Assembly (NCBI GenBank): GCA_021820065.1 | Contig: JAKAEE010000025.1 | Location: 1 to 43,648, forward strand | Direction of reading: 5' to 3' | Length of the DNA stretch: 43,648 nt | Origin: Bacteroidota bacterium | GTDB lineage: Bacteria; Bacteroidota; Ignavibacteria; Ignavibacteriales; Melioribacteraceae | Shown here: positions 16,829 through 24,531 of the stretch, piece by piece | Numbering within the stretch: position 1 is the first letter of the stretch | Layout: each line of letters opens with the position of its first letter | Program-made: the position numbers and the translations under genes | Notes under the pieces: model-generated | The model's database searches: none | Seen by the model: only the letters and a program-made list of their open reading frames with translations | What the model was told of the DNA's origin: nothing

Positions 16829-17769
16829 TTTGCTCGTGTGCTTTTATAGATTTCATTTAATACGTCCGAAGCGCCGGCTTTGAGTAAATCTTTCGCAAGC
16901 TTTTGTCCTAACTTTTCCGGATTCTGTTTCGAGCCGCGCATTTTTTTTCTGAACGTTATTGAACCGTCAATTGAACCGACAACCGCATCAAGGTAAAGCC
17001 CGCCCGGTTGCAATTGTGCATACGCACCGATTGGAACCTGGCATCCGCCTTCAAGAGTTTTAAGCAAAGCACGCTCTGCAAGGACCGCTTTATAAGTAGC
17101 ATCGTGATGAATCGATTTTAAGACTTTGTCCGCTAACTTGTTATCAGAACGAATCTCGATTCCCAAGGCGCCTTGTCCAACAGCCGGAAGAATTTCATCC
17201 ACTTTTATAATGGAAGAAATATTTTTATTCATTTTTAATCGCTCAACGCCGGCGCGTGCCAAGATTATTGCATCCCACTTCGATTCCAAAAACTTTTTGA
17301 TTCGAGTTGGAACATTGCCGCGGAGTTCTTCGATTTTAATATCGGGACGAAAATGAAGAAGTTGAGAACGGCGGCGAAGTGATCCGGTTGCAACAACAGC
17401 GCCTTCCGGTAGATCTTTTAGCGTCATTCCTTTCTTGCGGGCAATTAAAACATCTTCAACCGGATGACGTTTTGTCACTGCGGCAAGTTTTAATCCTTTT
17501 GGAAGTTCCGTTTGCAAATCCTTCAAGCTGTGAACGGCAATGTCAATCGAACCTTTCAATAGTTCGTTCTCAAGTTCCTTGGTGAACAATCCCTTGTCGC
17601 CAATCTTGGAAAGCGCAACGTCTAAAATTTTATCTCCCTTCGTATTAATAATTTTTATTTCGACGGAAAGATTTTTATTCTTTCGTTCCAATTCTTTCTT
17701 AACAAATTTGGCTTGCCAAAGTGCAAGCTCGCTTCCGCGTGAACCAATAACCAACTTAATTTTTTTCAT
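16825..17769 (-). CDS. hemC: Hydroxymethylbilane synthase (porphobilinogen deaminase)
   Basis: Polymerises four porphobilinogens to hydroxymethylbilane. The 314 residues match the family. Motifs: IGSRGSELALWQA at the start, catalytic Asp84 in HSLKDLQTELP, the Arg-rich GSLRRRSQL, and the dipyrromethane-cofactor cysteine C243 in LEGGCQVPIGAYA. The ATG at 17769 is chosen for the family start and an upstream AGAAGG; an in-frame codon 63 bases further up would only add unconserved residues. It overlaps the end of hemA by 14 bases. Confidence 0.95.
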   Translation of the reverse strand: MKKIKLVIGSRGSELALWQAKFVKKELERKNKNLSVEIKIINTKGDKILDVALSKIGDKGLFTKELENELLKGSIDIAVHSLKDLQTELPKGLKLAAVTKRHPVEDVLIARKKGMTLKDLPEGAVVATGSLRRRSQLLHFRPDIKIEELRGNVPTRIKKFLESKWDAIILARAGVERLKMNKNISSIIKVDEILPAVGQGALGIEIRSDNKLADKVLKSIHHDATYKAVLAERALLKTLEGGCQVPIGAYAQLQPGGLYLDAVVGSIDGSITFRKKMRGSKQNPEKLGQKLAKDLLKAGASDVLNEIYKSTRAN

Positions 17770-19084
17770 CGTTGCCTTCTGAATTATGATTTTCCTCGGC
17801 GTCGCTTTTGCCGTTAGTAGGAAAATCCTCAAGATTGAAAAGTTCTTTCAATATCAATGTGTTTGTTAAAACCTCTTTTATGTTTGCGCCCGATTCGGCA
17901 AAACCTCTGAGCTTAACAGTCGGGTTATGCAGCAGTCGTCCAACCATGCGGCGTGTCATATCTTCAATCTTTGTAAAATCTTCATCACTTACTTTATTCT
18001 TAATTTTTTCCAGCTCATCAAGTCTGATCTCTTCGAAAAAGCTGCGGATCGATTTTATAGTCGGCACTACATCCAGCGTATTGTACCAATTGAAAAATCC
18101 AACCAATTCTTCCATGACAATTTTTTCTACAAGCGGAATTTGTTCTTTCCGTTTCTGCATGTTCTGATCAACAATGATTTTCAACGAATCCATATCGTGA
18201 TAAAACACATTATCGATTTTGCGAACATCCGGGTCGATATCGCGCGGAACTGCAATGTCCATCAGAACAACCGGTGTTCCTTTTCGTTTCTTCATTGCAG
18301 TTTTAATCTCATCGGCGTGAATTATAAGTTCGTTTGAACTTGTTGCGCTAATTATTATATCGAAATTGTGCAGATGTTCTTTTAGGAATTGAAACGGAAC
18401 AATCTCGCCGTGAACTTTCTCGGCAAGTTTCTCCGCGCGCTCAATTGTGCGGTTTGATATAGTAATTTTGCCAACTCCTTTATCGCGCAAGTGAATAGCT
18501 GCGAGTTCTCCCGATTCTCCTGCGCCAATGACCAACGCGGATTTTTTTTCTAGATTGGCAAAAATCTTTTCAACGACTTGAACCGATGCATAACTTACAG
18601 TTACTGCGCCTTCGCCGATCGTTGTTTCTTTAATTGCGCGTTTACCTACTTTTATCGCGGTGTCGAAGATTCTTCGTGAAATTGAACCGGCAAAATCGAG
18701 ATCCTCGGAAATTTCGAAAGCTTCTTTCACTTGCCCGAGAATTTGGCTGTCGCCGATAACCATTGAATCAATACCAGAGGCAACAGAGAACAAATGTTTT
18801 ACCGCTCCGCACGAGAAAAATCTTGTAAAATATTCCGGCTTAATTCCATCAATTGGTTTTGCCTGAAGGAGCGAACCGATGATTGAATTTACATCGAGCC
18901 CTTCGGTTTGGGGAAATCCCAAAATTTCGGTACGGTTGCATGTGGAGATTACAACGCCTTCGGAGAAAATCTGTTCTTTCAAAAGGGGAATAAGCGAAAC
19001 GATTTCGTCGCGGTTGAGATGCAGCGCCTCCCGCAGTTCGAGAGAGGAGGTTCTGTGATTTATTGATATACCTATTAAATTCAT
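17756..19084 (-). CDS. hemA: Glutamyl-tRNA reductase
   Basis: Reduces glutamyl-tRNA(Glu) to glutamate-1-semialdehyde, the first committed step of the C5 pathway. Motifs: ISINHRTSSLELREAL, the catalytic cysteine C49 in ISTCNRTEI, HLFSVASGIDSMVIGDSQIL, the NADPH fold SALVIGAGESGELAAIHL, and the C-terminal dimerisation region. The 442 residues match the family, with an acidic/Asn-rich tail. It follows the hemX-like gene by nine bases and overlaps hemC, so hemX-like, hemA, hemC and hemD look like one translated unit. Confidence 0.95.
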   Translation of the reverse strand: MNLIGISINHRTSSLELREALHLNRDEIVSLIPLLKEQIFSEGVVISTCNRTEILGFPQTEGLDVNSIIGSLLQAKPIDGIKPEYFTRFFSCGAVKHLFSVASGIDSMVIGDSQILGQVKEAFEISEDLDFAGSISRRIFDTAIKVGKRAIKETTIGEGAVTVSYASVQVVEKIFANLEKKSALVIGAGESGELAAIHLRDKGVGKITISNRTIERAEKLAEKVHGEIVPFQFLKEHLHNFDIIISATSSNELIIHADEIKTAMKKRKGTPVVLMDIAVPRDIDPDVRKIDNVFYHDMDSLKIIVDQNMQKRKEQIPLVEKIVMEELVGFFNWYNTLDVVPTIKSIRSFFEEIRLDELEKIKNKVSDEDFTKIEDMTRRMVGRLLHNPTVKLRGFAESGANIKEVLTNTLILKELFNLEDFPTNGKSDAEENHNSEGNDEKN

Positions 19085-19093
19085 TTTGAACTA

Positions 19094-19918
19094 TTAATAG
19101 AAAGAATGAAATGTCCTAGCAAGAGAATTCGTAACTATCAATGATGCAATCGCCACAATAAATCCAATCAAAGAAAAAATTATGAATTTTTTTCCGTACA
19201 AATTTGCAATCCACTTGCTTGTTATTCCCACGCCGTAAACAAGCCAAACGAATAATGTCCCGGTCAGTTTGGGATCGAAATAACTGAAATCCGGAAACGC
19301 TTTCGGTAGCCAGATAATTCCAATTACTATAGCAAGAGTTAAAAGTATAAAACCTATAACCGCGGCGTAGTAACTAAGCTTCTCCAAAATTTCCAAACTC
19401 GGTAACCGATTGAATATCAATCCGAACTTATTCTCTTTTAAGTTTCGATAAAGAAGCCAGAACAATACACCGTAAACTGCCGAGATAATAATTCCAGAAT
19501 AACCGAGCAGTGCGCTAATAACATGAAGACCGAGTAAACGGTTTCTTAAAACTTCAGGCACTTTGTAATTCGGTCCAATGAATATTGATGAAATTACTTG
19601 AAAGACAACTGAGAACAGAATTATGAATGCGCCGGTCCCGCGTATATCAGTGAGAAGTTCTAGAATGAAGTACGAAAATGCAATTGAACACGCGATGATG
19701 GAAAATATTTCGAACTTGGTTGTGATCGGCGGATGATCATATTCAACAGTCAGCGCTAACAAGTATGAAACGTGAACGATGATTGTGATGAATAGAATAA
19801 TCCTATTAACATTGCCGACCGCTTTCTGCTCTTTGAAGAAATCATAGAGATAGACCGTAAAGCTGGTTAAGTACAGCAACGGCAGCAGGACATTTAGCGT
19901 AGTTATTGTCTGTGACAT
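19094..19918 (-). CDS. HemX/CcsA-like membrane protein (cytochrome c assembly family)
   Basis: A 274-residue integral membrane protein with about eight helices, of the cytochrome c assembly (CcsA/CcmC/HemX) superfamily. Conserved His residues lie in YDHPPITTKFEIFSI and LLGLHVISALLGYSG. The loop where CcsA has its tryptophan-rich motif reads FPDFSYFDPKLTGTLFVWL, so most Trp are lost. That is the HemX pattern, and HemX lies beside hemA in Bacillus too, where it influences HemA level. It is the first gene of the haem operon. A regulatory or haem-handling role is inferred. Confidence 0.83.
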   Translation of the reverse strand: MSQTITTLNVLLPLLYLTSFTVYLYDFFKEQKAVGNVNRIILFITIIVHVSYLLALTVEYDHPPITTKFEIFSIIACSIAFSYFILELLTDIRGTGAFIILFSVVFQVISSIFIGPNYKVPEVLRNRLLGLHVISALLGYSGIIISAVYGVLFWLLYRNLKENKFGLIFNRLPSLEILEKLSYYAAVIGFILLTLAIVIGIIWLPKAFPDFSYFDPKLTGTLFVWLVYGVGITSKWIANLYGKKFIIFSLIGFIVAIASLIVTNSLARTFHSFY

Positions 19919-20090
19919 TTATTCTGCATTCAAGTTTGGTTATATATTAAACCGCAAAAACTTCATTAATGTTCTTTTTCGGATTGAAAATTATGAAAAT
20001 CTTGAACGAATTACCCGTAGTAAGTATGTCAAAAATCTAAGCGAAACCGAGATTTTTTAAGGTTTAAATCCTTTCTGAAAAGTGTTGAAA

Positions 20091-20117
20091 TAAAAAAGCC
20101 CCGATTTTCACCGGGGC
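20091..20117 (-). terminator. Rho-independent terminator of the porin/cytochrome operon
   Basis: On the minus strand the stem GCCCCG/CGGGGC (20117-20112 pairing with 20103-20098) has an eight-base loop and is followed by TTTTTTA. It lies 24 bases beyond the 11-haem gene and separates that unit from the haem operon. Confidence 0.92.
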
Positions 20118-20141
20118 CTTTAATCTTACAAACGATTAGGA

Positions 20142-21320
20142 TTAATTTCCAAAGACTTCGATTTTTCCATCCATGTGTTTTGTCTTATCGATTATGTTTC
20201 CGTACTTATCAACAACACCGATGTGGCAAGTTGCACAACCGGAAAGATCAGAAACCATGTGTCCAGTTGGCGGTAAACCATGGCACGTGCCGCATTTGCC
20301 TTGTGTGCCGTCAACTTGATTCCATTTCGGCGCAAAATTATTGCCGTCAATTTTATCTGCCGTGTAAGCAAACTGCCATTGAGATGTTGCTTTTGGAAAT
20401 GAAAAGTTACCGTGGCAGTATGTGTTGGAACATTTATTAGTAGTGTAATCGTAAGTTCCGTTGCCAAGCTGATACGTTGAATAATTTGTATTCAAGATAA
20501 CTTCCGCATGTCCGTTCGTATCAATATGTCCCGGAGAATTAAGAGCAGTTGGAACAGTGTGGCATTCATTACATTTAACCAGTCTGGTTACTTTAACATT
20601 TAGCAAGTGAGTTGAGTGTGCACCCACACCGGGTGAAGAAGTATCTTTACCTCTCTTCAAATCAACTGGTGGCGCAATCGAATTCGGGTTGTTGAAATCT
20701 CCGTGACATGTGTTGCATGCTTCTGGTCCGCCGGAATTTTTATGGCATGAAGTACATGATGTGCTTGCAACTCCTCCGGTGTAATCGTTACCGTGACAAG
20801 TTTTGCATTGAGACATATCCCAGTTCAATGAAGCAACATATCTGCCGTGGAAATCCGCCGATGCAGTATCGACTATTCCCGTTTTATGAACTACGATTGT
20901 TGTATGGCACTTTGTGCATGAAGGACTTGCAGTTCCGCCGCTGAAATTGTTTCCGTGACATTGACTGCAAGCGCTCATCTTCAAATGATTGGTCGCGATA
21001 AACAGTCCGTGAAATGTAGGTGACCCTGGGTCGCGAGTTCCTGTCTGGTGCACAGCTATTGTCGGGTGACAATTAGAAGTTGCGCAACTTACTTTTGCAG
21101 TCCCGCCGTCAAAATTTGCATCGTGACATTGTTTACAGCTTTCCAATCCTTTGTTCTTAACCGTTACGCCGTGAAAATCTTGCGATGATTGGTTTAGAAC
21201 ATTTGCGCCGTGCAATGCTAACTTAGTCGATGAAGTTAAATCATTTTTCAAATCGCTGCATGAAAATGAAATCAATCCGAGTGCTATAACTGAAATTAAA
21301 TAATATTTTGAATATCTCAT
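20142..21320 (-). CDS. Eleven-haem c-type cytochrome lipoprotein (CxxxxCH/CxxCH type)
   Basis: A 392-residue lipoprotein (lipid Cys about residue 21, in FSCSD) with nine CXXCH and two CX4CH haem sites (CATSNCH, CSNTYCH). CSNTYCHGN is typical of the CxxxxCH/CxxCH family known from Geobacter. Three repeats of about 53 residues share the pattern FHG, then C-x2-CH, F-x-GG-x-A and SC-x2-4-CH. The acidic residues after the lipid Cys may favour outer-membrane or surface location, though this is inference. It is the last gene of the operon and the likeliest outer face of an electron conduit; its terminal acceptor is unknown. Confidence 0.88.
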   Translation of the reverse strand: MRYSKYYLISVIALGLISFSCSDLKNDLTSSTKLALHGANVLNQSSQDFHGVTVKNKGLESCKQCHDANFDGGTAKVSCATSNCHPTIAVHQTGTRDPGSPTFHGLFIATNHLKMSACSQCHGNNFSGGTASPSCTKCHTTIVVHKTGIVDTASADFHGRYVASLNWDMSQCKTCHGNDYTGGVASTSCTSCHKNSGGPEACNTCHGDFNNPNSIAPPVDLKRGKDTSSPGVGAHSTHLLNVKVTRLVKCNECHTVPTALNSPGHIDTNGHAEVILNTNYSTYQLGNGTYDYTTNKCSNTYCHGNFSFPKATSQWQFAYTADKIDGNNFAPKWNQVDGTQGKCGTCHGLPPTGHMVSDLSGCATCHIGVVDKYGNIIDKTKHMDGKIEVFGN

Positions 21321-21345
21321 GTTCTACCTAAGAGGTTAAGTTTTC

Positions 21346-22554
21346 TTAATGATGACAGTAACCGCAGAAACCAACTCCTTTCACACCGCCGGGATGAGCG
21401 TTTGCGTCTGTGTGGCAAACATAACATACTGAACCGCGGTCTGTGTGCCAATCGCCGCCGTCTTTATTGTTCATAAAGCCTGCGGTATGTGTTTTTGGAT
21501 TTGTGCCCTTAACGCCGTCGTTATCAACGTGACACAAAACGCATGTCGGATCTGCACCTTGAACATCGTGACATGATGCACAGCTTTCAATATCTCTACG
21601 AGCAAGAATCGCATGCTGACCGCCGCCAGTTCCAACGCCAATCGTTACAAAGTTTGGCTGCTTGTGAGAAGAAGGGGTATTGCCTTCAAGAGCAAAGTCG
21701 CCGCCCTTTGATTCATGACATTGAGCGCAGAATGTTTCGGTCTGATGACATGTTTGGCATTCCGTTGTTTTGCCTTTTGCGTCGATACCGTGCGTGTATT
21801 GATAATTCAAATCGTGCACGCGTGTAATCTGCTGCTGTTTCGTGTTATCAATAAACTTGTGAGGCGAATAAGGAGTATAGAAATCTCTTGAAGTATTCTT
21901 TTCCGTAATCATAGTTGTTGAAGCGTGACATGATTCACAGAACGAATTATCATGGCACATCTGGCATTGCGCATTTTCCGAAGTCGCGTGAAATTTATGC
22001 GACTTGAAGAAACCAACTTCTTTGTGATCTTCGGGCAATAAGTTAGCAGTGGAGATATGGCATGACTCGCAAGCGTTTGTTGCAACTGCCTGTTCGTTAT
22101 GGCATGTCATACATGTCAACATTGCGGGAATAACGTTCGGAGATTCAAAACTATAAGCAACGTTATCCAACCCTTTATGGCATGTTACGCATTCCAGTTT
22201 TTGATCAGTCAAATGGAATTTGTGGTTAAAAATAACGACGGGTTTTTTCTGAATCAGAGGTTCGTAAACATTATCATAATGGCATTGGCTGCAATTTTTT
22301 TCATCGTTGATATCATGACATGTAGCGCAGACAGATTTTTCAGGCAGTAATCTCGTGTTCAATGAAGTGCTTCCCGAGACGCCGGTGTGACAATCGGTAC
22401 ATGCGGCAACATCTTTATGAACGGTGTGAGAAAACTTGATCACATCTTTGTTTGTCTTTCCCGGTGTATCGTTATCTTTCTTATCAACTGCAGCAATCGT
22501 CAAAAAGCAAACCAAACAAAGTGCAAAAGCAGCATAGTAATATTTTATCTTCAT
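21346..22554 (-). CDS. Fourteen-haem c-type cytochrome
   Basis: A 402-residue exported cytochrome with an N-terminal signal segment and 14 CXXCH motifs, from CTDCH to the final CGYCHH. Many extra His (for example FSHTVH, FNHKFH, FKSHKFH) fit bis-His ligation, and the spacing resembles cytochrome c7/c3-type modules. It lies between the barrel gene (six bases upstream) and the 11-haem lipoprotein gene (25 bases downstream). It could act as the haem wire inside or against the barrel, as MtrA does in MtrAB; this is inferred from order only, as it is not an obvious MtrA sequence relative. Confidence 0.88.
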   Translation of the reverse strand: MKIKYYYAAFALCLVCFLTIAAVDKKDNDTPGKTNKDVIKFSHTVHKDVAACTDCHTGVSGSTSLNTRLLPEKSVCATCHDINDEKNCSQCHYDNVYEPLIQKKPVVIFNHKFHLTDQKLECVTCHKGLDNVAYSFESPNVIPAMLTCMTCHNEQAVATNACESCHISTANLLPEDHKEVGFFKSHKFHATSENAQCQMCHDNSFCESCHASTTMITEKNTSRDFYTPYSPHKFIDNTKQQQITRVHDLNYQYTHGIDAKGKTTECQTCHQTETFCAQCHESKGGDFALEGNTPSSHKQPNFVTIGVGTGGGQHAILARRDIESCASCHDVQGADPTCVLCHVDNDGVKGTNPKTHTAGFMNNKDGGDWHTDRGSVCYVCHTDANAHPGGVKGVGFCGYCHH

Positions 22555-22560
22555 AATTTT

Positions 22561-23829
22561 TTAGAAATTAGTATTAAACCAGTGATTTACTTTGAAGAGA
22601 ATTCTGTAATCGTTTTTGTAAATCTTGTTGTTGAAATATTGCCCTTGAAGATCGAATGAAAGGTTCCGCCACGGACGCAAATTTACGCCGGCAAGAACCG
22701 ATGTTATGTTATTTACATCGGAATTTTTATCTAGCTTATAATTGATAAATGAAATTCCGAATGACGGAGTAACAAACCCGTCGGCAAACGAGTGTGCAGT
22801 GTACAAAGACACTCCGTTGAGTTCTCCCGAATAACCGAACGTTTTTCTGAAGCTGACGCTTCCGTATTTTGTATAGACGCCTACATTGAGACGCTGGGAA
22901 TTATCGTCTTCGTATTTAACATTGCCAAATTTTCCAAATACTGTTAAGTCGGAACAAAACTTATAGTCAACGCCGCCTTCAATTTCTTGTGAGTTGCCAA
23001 AATTGAAAACTGAAAAAATTGAATTGTACCTAATCTTGGGTTCGCGGAAATTATAATAAATATCTACGCCAAGCTTGTTAGTGGCTTGAACTCTTCCGTC
23101 AAGCTCAAACTTTGAAGTTGTTTGAAAGTTCATGTCATACTCGTAACGGGTATCGATATTAGCAACCCCGGGTAAGAAGTATGAAGCGTCCGCCGAAAGA
23201 AATTTGTACTGATTGGAATTTTGCTGAATTAAGATCGTCACAGGATCGAGATTAGCATCTAAACGCAGCGCATTGTAATCAACCGGCTTGAAGTTTTTGT
23301 TAATATAGCCCAATGCAAAATTGAAATGTTCAAGAAAAAATATTTCGAACTTTCCGCCGATTACATAATCGTTTTTAAAATCGTTGGTAACTTCCAATTT
23401 CTGATACGCCGGAACATTTCCGCCGTAATAACCTGTTAACGAAACGTTATCGTATTTAAATTTCAGGTTAACCCCGTCGAATAAACCGCCGGCAACCGGT
23501 GTGAATAACGGCTGCCGTCCGAGTTTTAATGTAAACATGTCAACAATGTTGCGCGCTTCAAAATACAAGTCGTAGAAACGCAATCTCGGGTCGCTTGCCA
23601 ATGCGTTGCCGATATTGCTTTCATAATTCATTCTGGTTCGCACCGAGATCGTTTGATAATTGAAGTTCAGCGCAAGCGTTTCATATGTTCGTAAAAACGA
23701 GTCGGAAGTTTTAGCGGTGTCAAATCTTTCGAAGGTGTAGAAAGTGGAAGAAATACTGCCGTTCAGATTCTGGGCCGAAATCATTAACGGCAGACTTAAA
23801 ATCAATAGAGTAAAAAATAGTTTTTTCAT
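22561..23829 (-). CDS. Outer-membrane beta-barrel protein of a cytochrome operon
   Basis: A 422-residue protein with a signal peptide (MKKLFFTLLILSLPLMISAQ), long alternating strand segments throughout, turns rich in Asn/Asp, and a C-terminal aromatic residue (VNHWFNTNF). This is the look of a 16- to 20-stranded outer-membrane barrel. No CXXCH is present. GRQPLFTPVAGGLFDGVNL resembles other porin-like alginate/phosphate-type barrels. Being translated with MHCs on both sides, it is a candidate porin for trans-outer-membrane electron transfer. Its sequence does not by itself show homology to MtrB or OmbB. Confidence 0.8.
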   Translation of the reverse strand: MKKLFFTLLILSLPLMISAQNLNGSISSTFYTFERFDTAKTSDSFLRTYETLALNFNYQTISVRTRMNYESNIGNALASDPRLRFYDLYFEARNIVDMFTLKLGRQPLFTPVAGGLFDGVNLKFKYDNVSLTGYYGGNVPAYQKLEVTNDFKNDYVIGGKFEIFFLEHFNFALGYINKNFKPVDYNALRLDANLDPVTILIQQNSNQYKFLSADASYFLPGVANIDTRYEYDMNFQTTSKFELDGRVQATNKLGVDIYYNFREPKIRYNSIFSVFNFGNSQEIEGGVDYKFCSDLTVFGKFGNVKYEDDNSQRLNVGVYTKYGSVSFRKTFGYSGELNGVSLYTAHSFADGFVTPSFGISFINYKLDKNSDVNNITSVLAGVNLRPWRNLSFDLQGQYFNNKIYKNDYRILFKVNHWFNTNF

Positions 23830-23849
23830 TTTATGCCCTGAAAATAGTA

Positions 23850-24398
23850 TTAGCCTTTCGGAACTTTGTGTTCAATCTTCTTCCACATTTCTTGGAACTT
23901 AAATTCTTTGTATGAAGGACTTTCAGGATTATGGCATGTCTTACAGAATTTTTCGATGTCAGAATGCATTACCAATCCTTTCTTTTCAGCTTCAGCTTTG
24001 TTCTTCATAACGCTCATAGATTTATAGCCGGAACCCGCTCCATGGCAAGTTTCGCACTGAACGCCGTCTTCTACTTTGAATTTTGCACCGACTAATGCTT
24101 TGTCAACATTGTAACCGGTTGCGTGACATTTCAAGCATTCAGGATTTTCAACAGCTTTTTTACCGCTCTTCTTTTTAGAAATCTCATCTGCCTTTGCAGT
24201 CAATAGAGTTTTATAAGCCTGCGAATGTTTGCTGTCTTGCCAAATCTTCAGTTGGTTTCCCGATTTTTCAGTTTTATGGCACATGCCGCAAACTTGTACA
24301 CCTTCATAACTGTTTTTTCCTTGTGCATTGCTATTGGCAGGCAAAACGAAATAAGCAGCAACAGCAACCAAAACTAAAAGTGCTTTCCTGTGTAACAT
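23850..24398 (-). CDS. Tetrahaem cytochrome c, c554-like
   Basis: A 182-residue periplasmic cytochrome with a signal peptide and four CXXCH sites (CGMCH, CLKCH, CETCHGAGSGY, CKTCH). The order YEGVQVCGMCHK, then DSKHSQAYKTL, ECLKCHATGYN and GVQCETCHGAGSGY is the cytochrome c554 family pattern. AGGAGG lies shortly before the ATG. It is the first gene of the operon and probably shuttles electrons in the periplasm between inner-membrane oxidoreductases and the barrel/MHC set. Confidence 0.9.
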   Translation of the reverse strand: MLHRKALLVLVAVAAYFVLPANSNAQGKNSYEGVQVCGMCHKTEKSGNQLKIWQDSKHSQAYKTLLTAKADEISKKKSGKKAVENPECLKCHATGYNVDKALVGAKFKVEDGVQCETCHGAGSGYKSMSVMKNKAEAEKKGLVMHSDIEKFCKTCHNPESPSYKEFKFQEMWKKIEHKVPKG

Positions 24399-24484
24399 TG
24401 TTTTTTTTCCTCCTTGGAAATAATTTAATTAATGGAGCTTAATGACTTTTTATAAAATAAAAGAACAGATTAATCCTCTTTTAA

Positions 24485-24513
24485 TATAGTTGAATTCTAA
24501 CTTTTTGGCAACC
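24485..24513 (-). promoter_or_regulatory. Candidate sigma-70-type promoter of the porin/cytochrome operon
   Basis: On the minus strand TTGCCA (24513-24508) and TATATT (24490-24485) are separated by exactly 17 bases; each hexamer matches the consensus at five of six positions. It lies 86 bases before the tetrahaem gene's ATG, suggesting that this operon is transcribed apart from the genes upstream. Confidence 0.55.
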
Positions 24514-24531
24514 GGGATTCATCAGTTTTTT

